Shown piece by piece: positions 5,359-5,398 of a stretch of 5,398 nucleotides of DNA. This DNA is from an uncultured Propionibacteriaceae bacterium (lineage in GTDB: Bacteria > Actinomycetota > Actinomycetes > Propionibacteriales > Propionibacteriaceae): positions 1-5,398 of the forward strand of contig CALMAD010000126.1 of assembly GCA_937859105.1 (NCBI GenBank), written 5' to 3'. Numbering within the stretch: position 1 is the stretch's first letter; each line of letters begins with the position of its first letter. Under the pieces are notes generated by a model, which did no database searches, was not told the DNA's origin, and was given only the letters and a program-made list of their open reading frames with translations. Position numbers and translations under genes: made by a program.

Positions 5359-5398
5359 GGCGATCACCGCGTGACGGCGCCCCTGACCGAAGCTCCGC

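Noticed and set aside
1..5398. CRISPR array, tRNA or rRNA genes, complete insertion sequence
   Set aside because: No regularly spaced repeats with spacers, no tRNA cloverleaf or rRNA sequence recognised, and no transposase or integrase gene in any frame.

Overview
The window comes from a high-GC Gram-positive bacterium of the Actinomycetota. The best marker is the WhiB-like (Wbl) iron-sulfur protein at the right end, a family essentially confined to Actinomycetota and their phages. Frequent GTG/TTG starts, GC-rich third codon positions and a DrrA-type ABC ATPase agree with this. The genus cannot be fixed from the sequence.

Layout, left to right. Positions 54-2654 hold a three-gene minus-strand operon: one ABC ATPase followed by two different ABC-2 (DrrB/NodJ-type) permeases. 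The genes overlap by 8 and 4 bases, and the two permeases use TTG and GTG starts, each with a strong Shine-Dalgarno sequence. The ATPase probably begins at a GTG seven bases after a TAGAGT -10 element, which suggests a leaderless mRNA. Together they would form a DrrABC/NodIJ-type exporter for a drug, lipid or glycolipid; the substrate is not visible.

Positions 2655-3299 form a long intergenic region with no convincing gene. It has a GC-rich half with an inverted repeat, an AT-rich island with imperfect palindromes (about 2902-2953), a run of hairpins (2979-3159), and two copies of an 11-base repeat (GTCCCCATTAA), each at the head of a small inverted repeat (3199-3245). It could hold a small structured RNA, a mobile-element end, the terminator of the next gene, or a mix of these. 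This is the least explained part of the window.

Positions 3300-4640 (minus) encode a galactose-1-phosphate uridylyltransferase-like protein of the HIT superfamily, probably the DUF4921 group. It has a CxxC pair and an HxHxQ motif. Across a 125-base divergent spacer, 4766-5326 (plus) encodes the Wbl protein, which is fused to a C-terminal helix-turn-helix and lacks the usual G(I/V)WGG turn. A GC-rich hairpin at 5332-5358 probably terminates it. The three units look functionally independent; only the Wbl gene and the GalT-like gene share a regulatory spacer.
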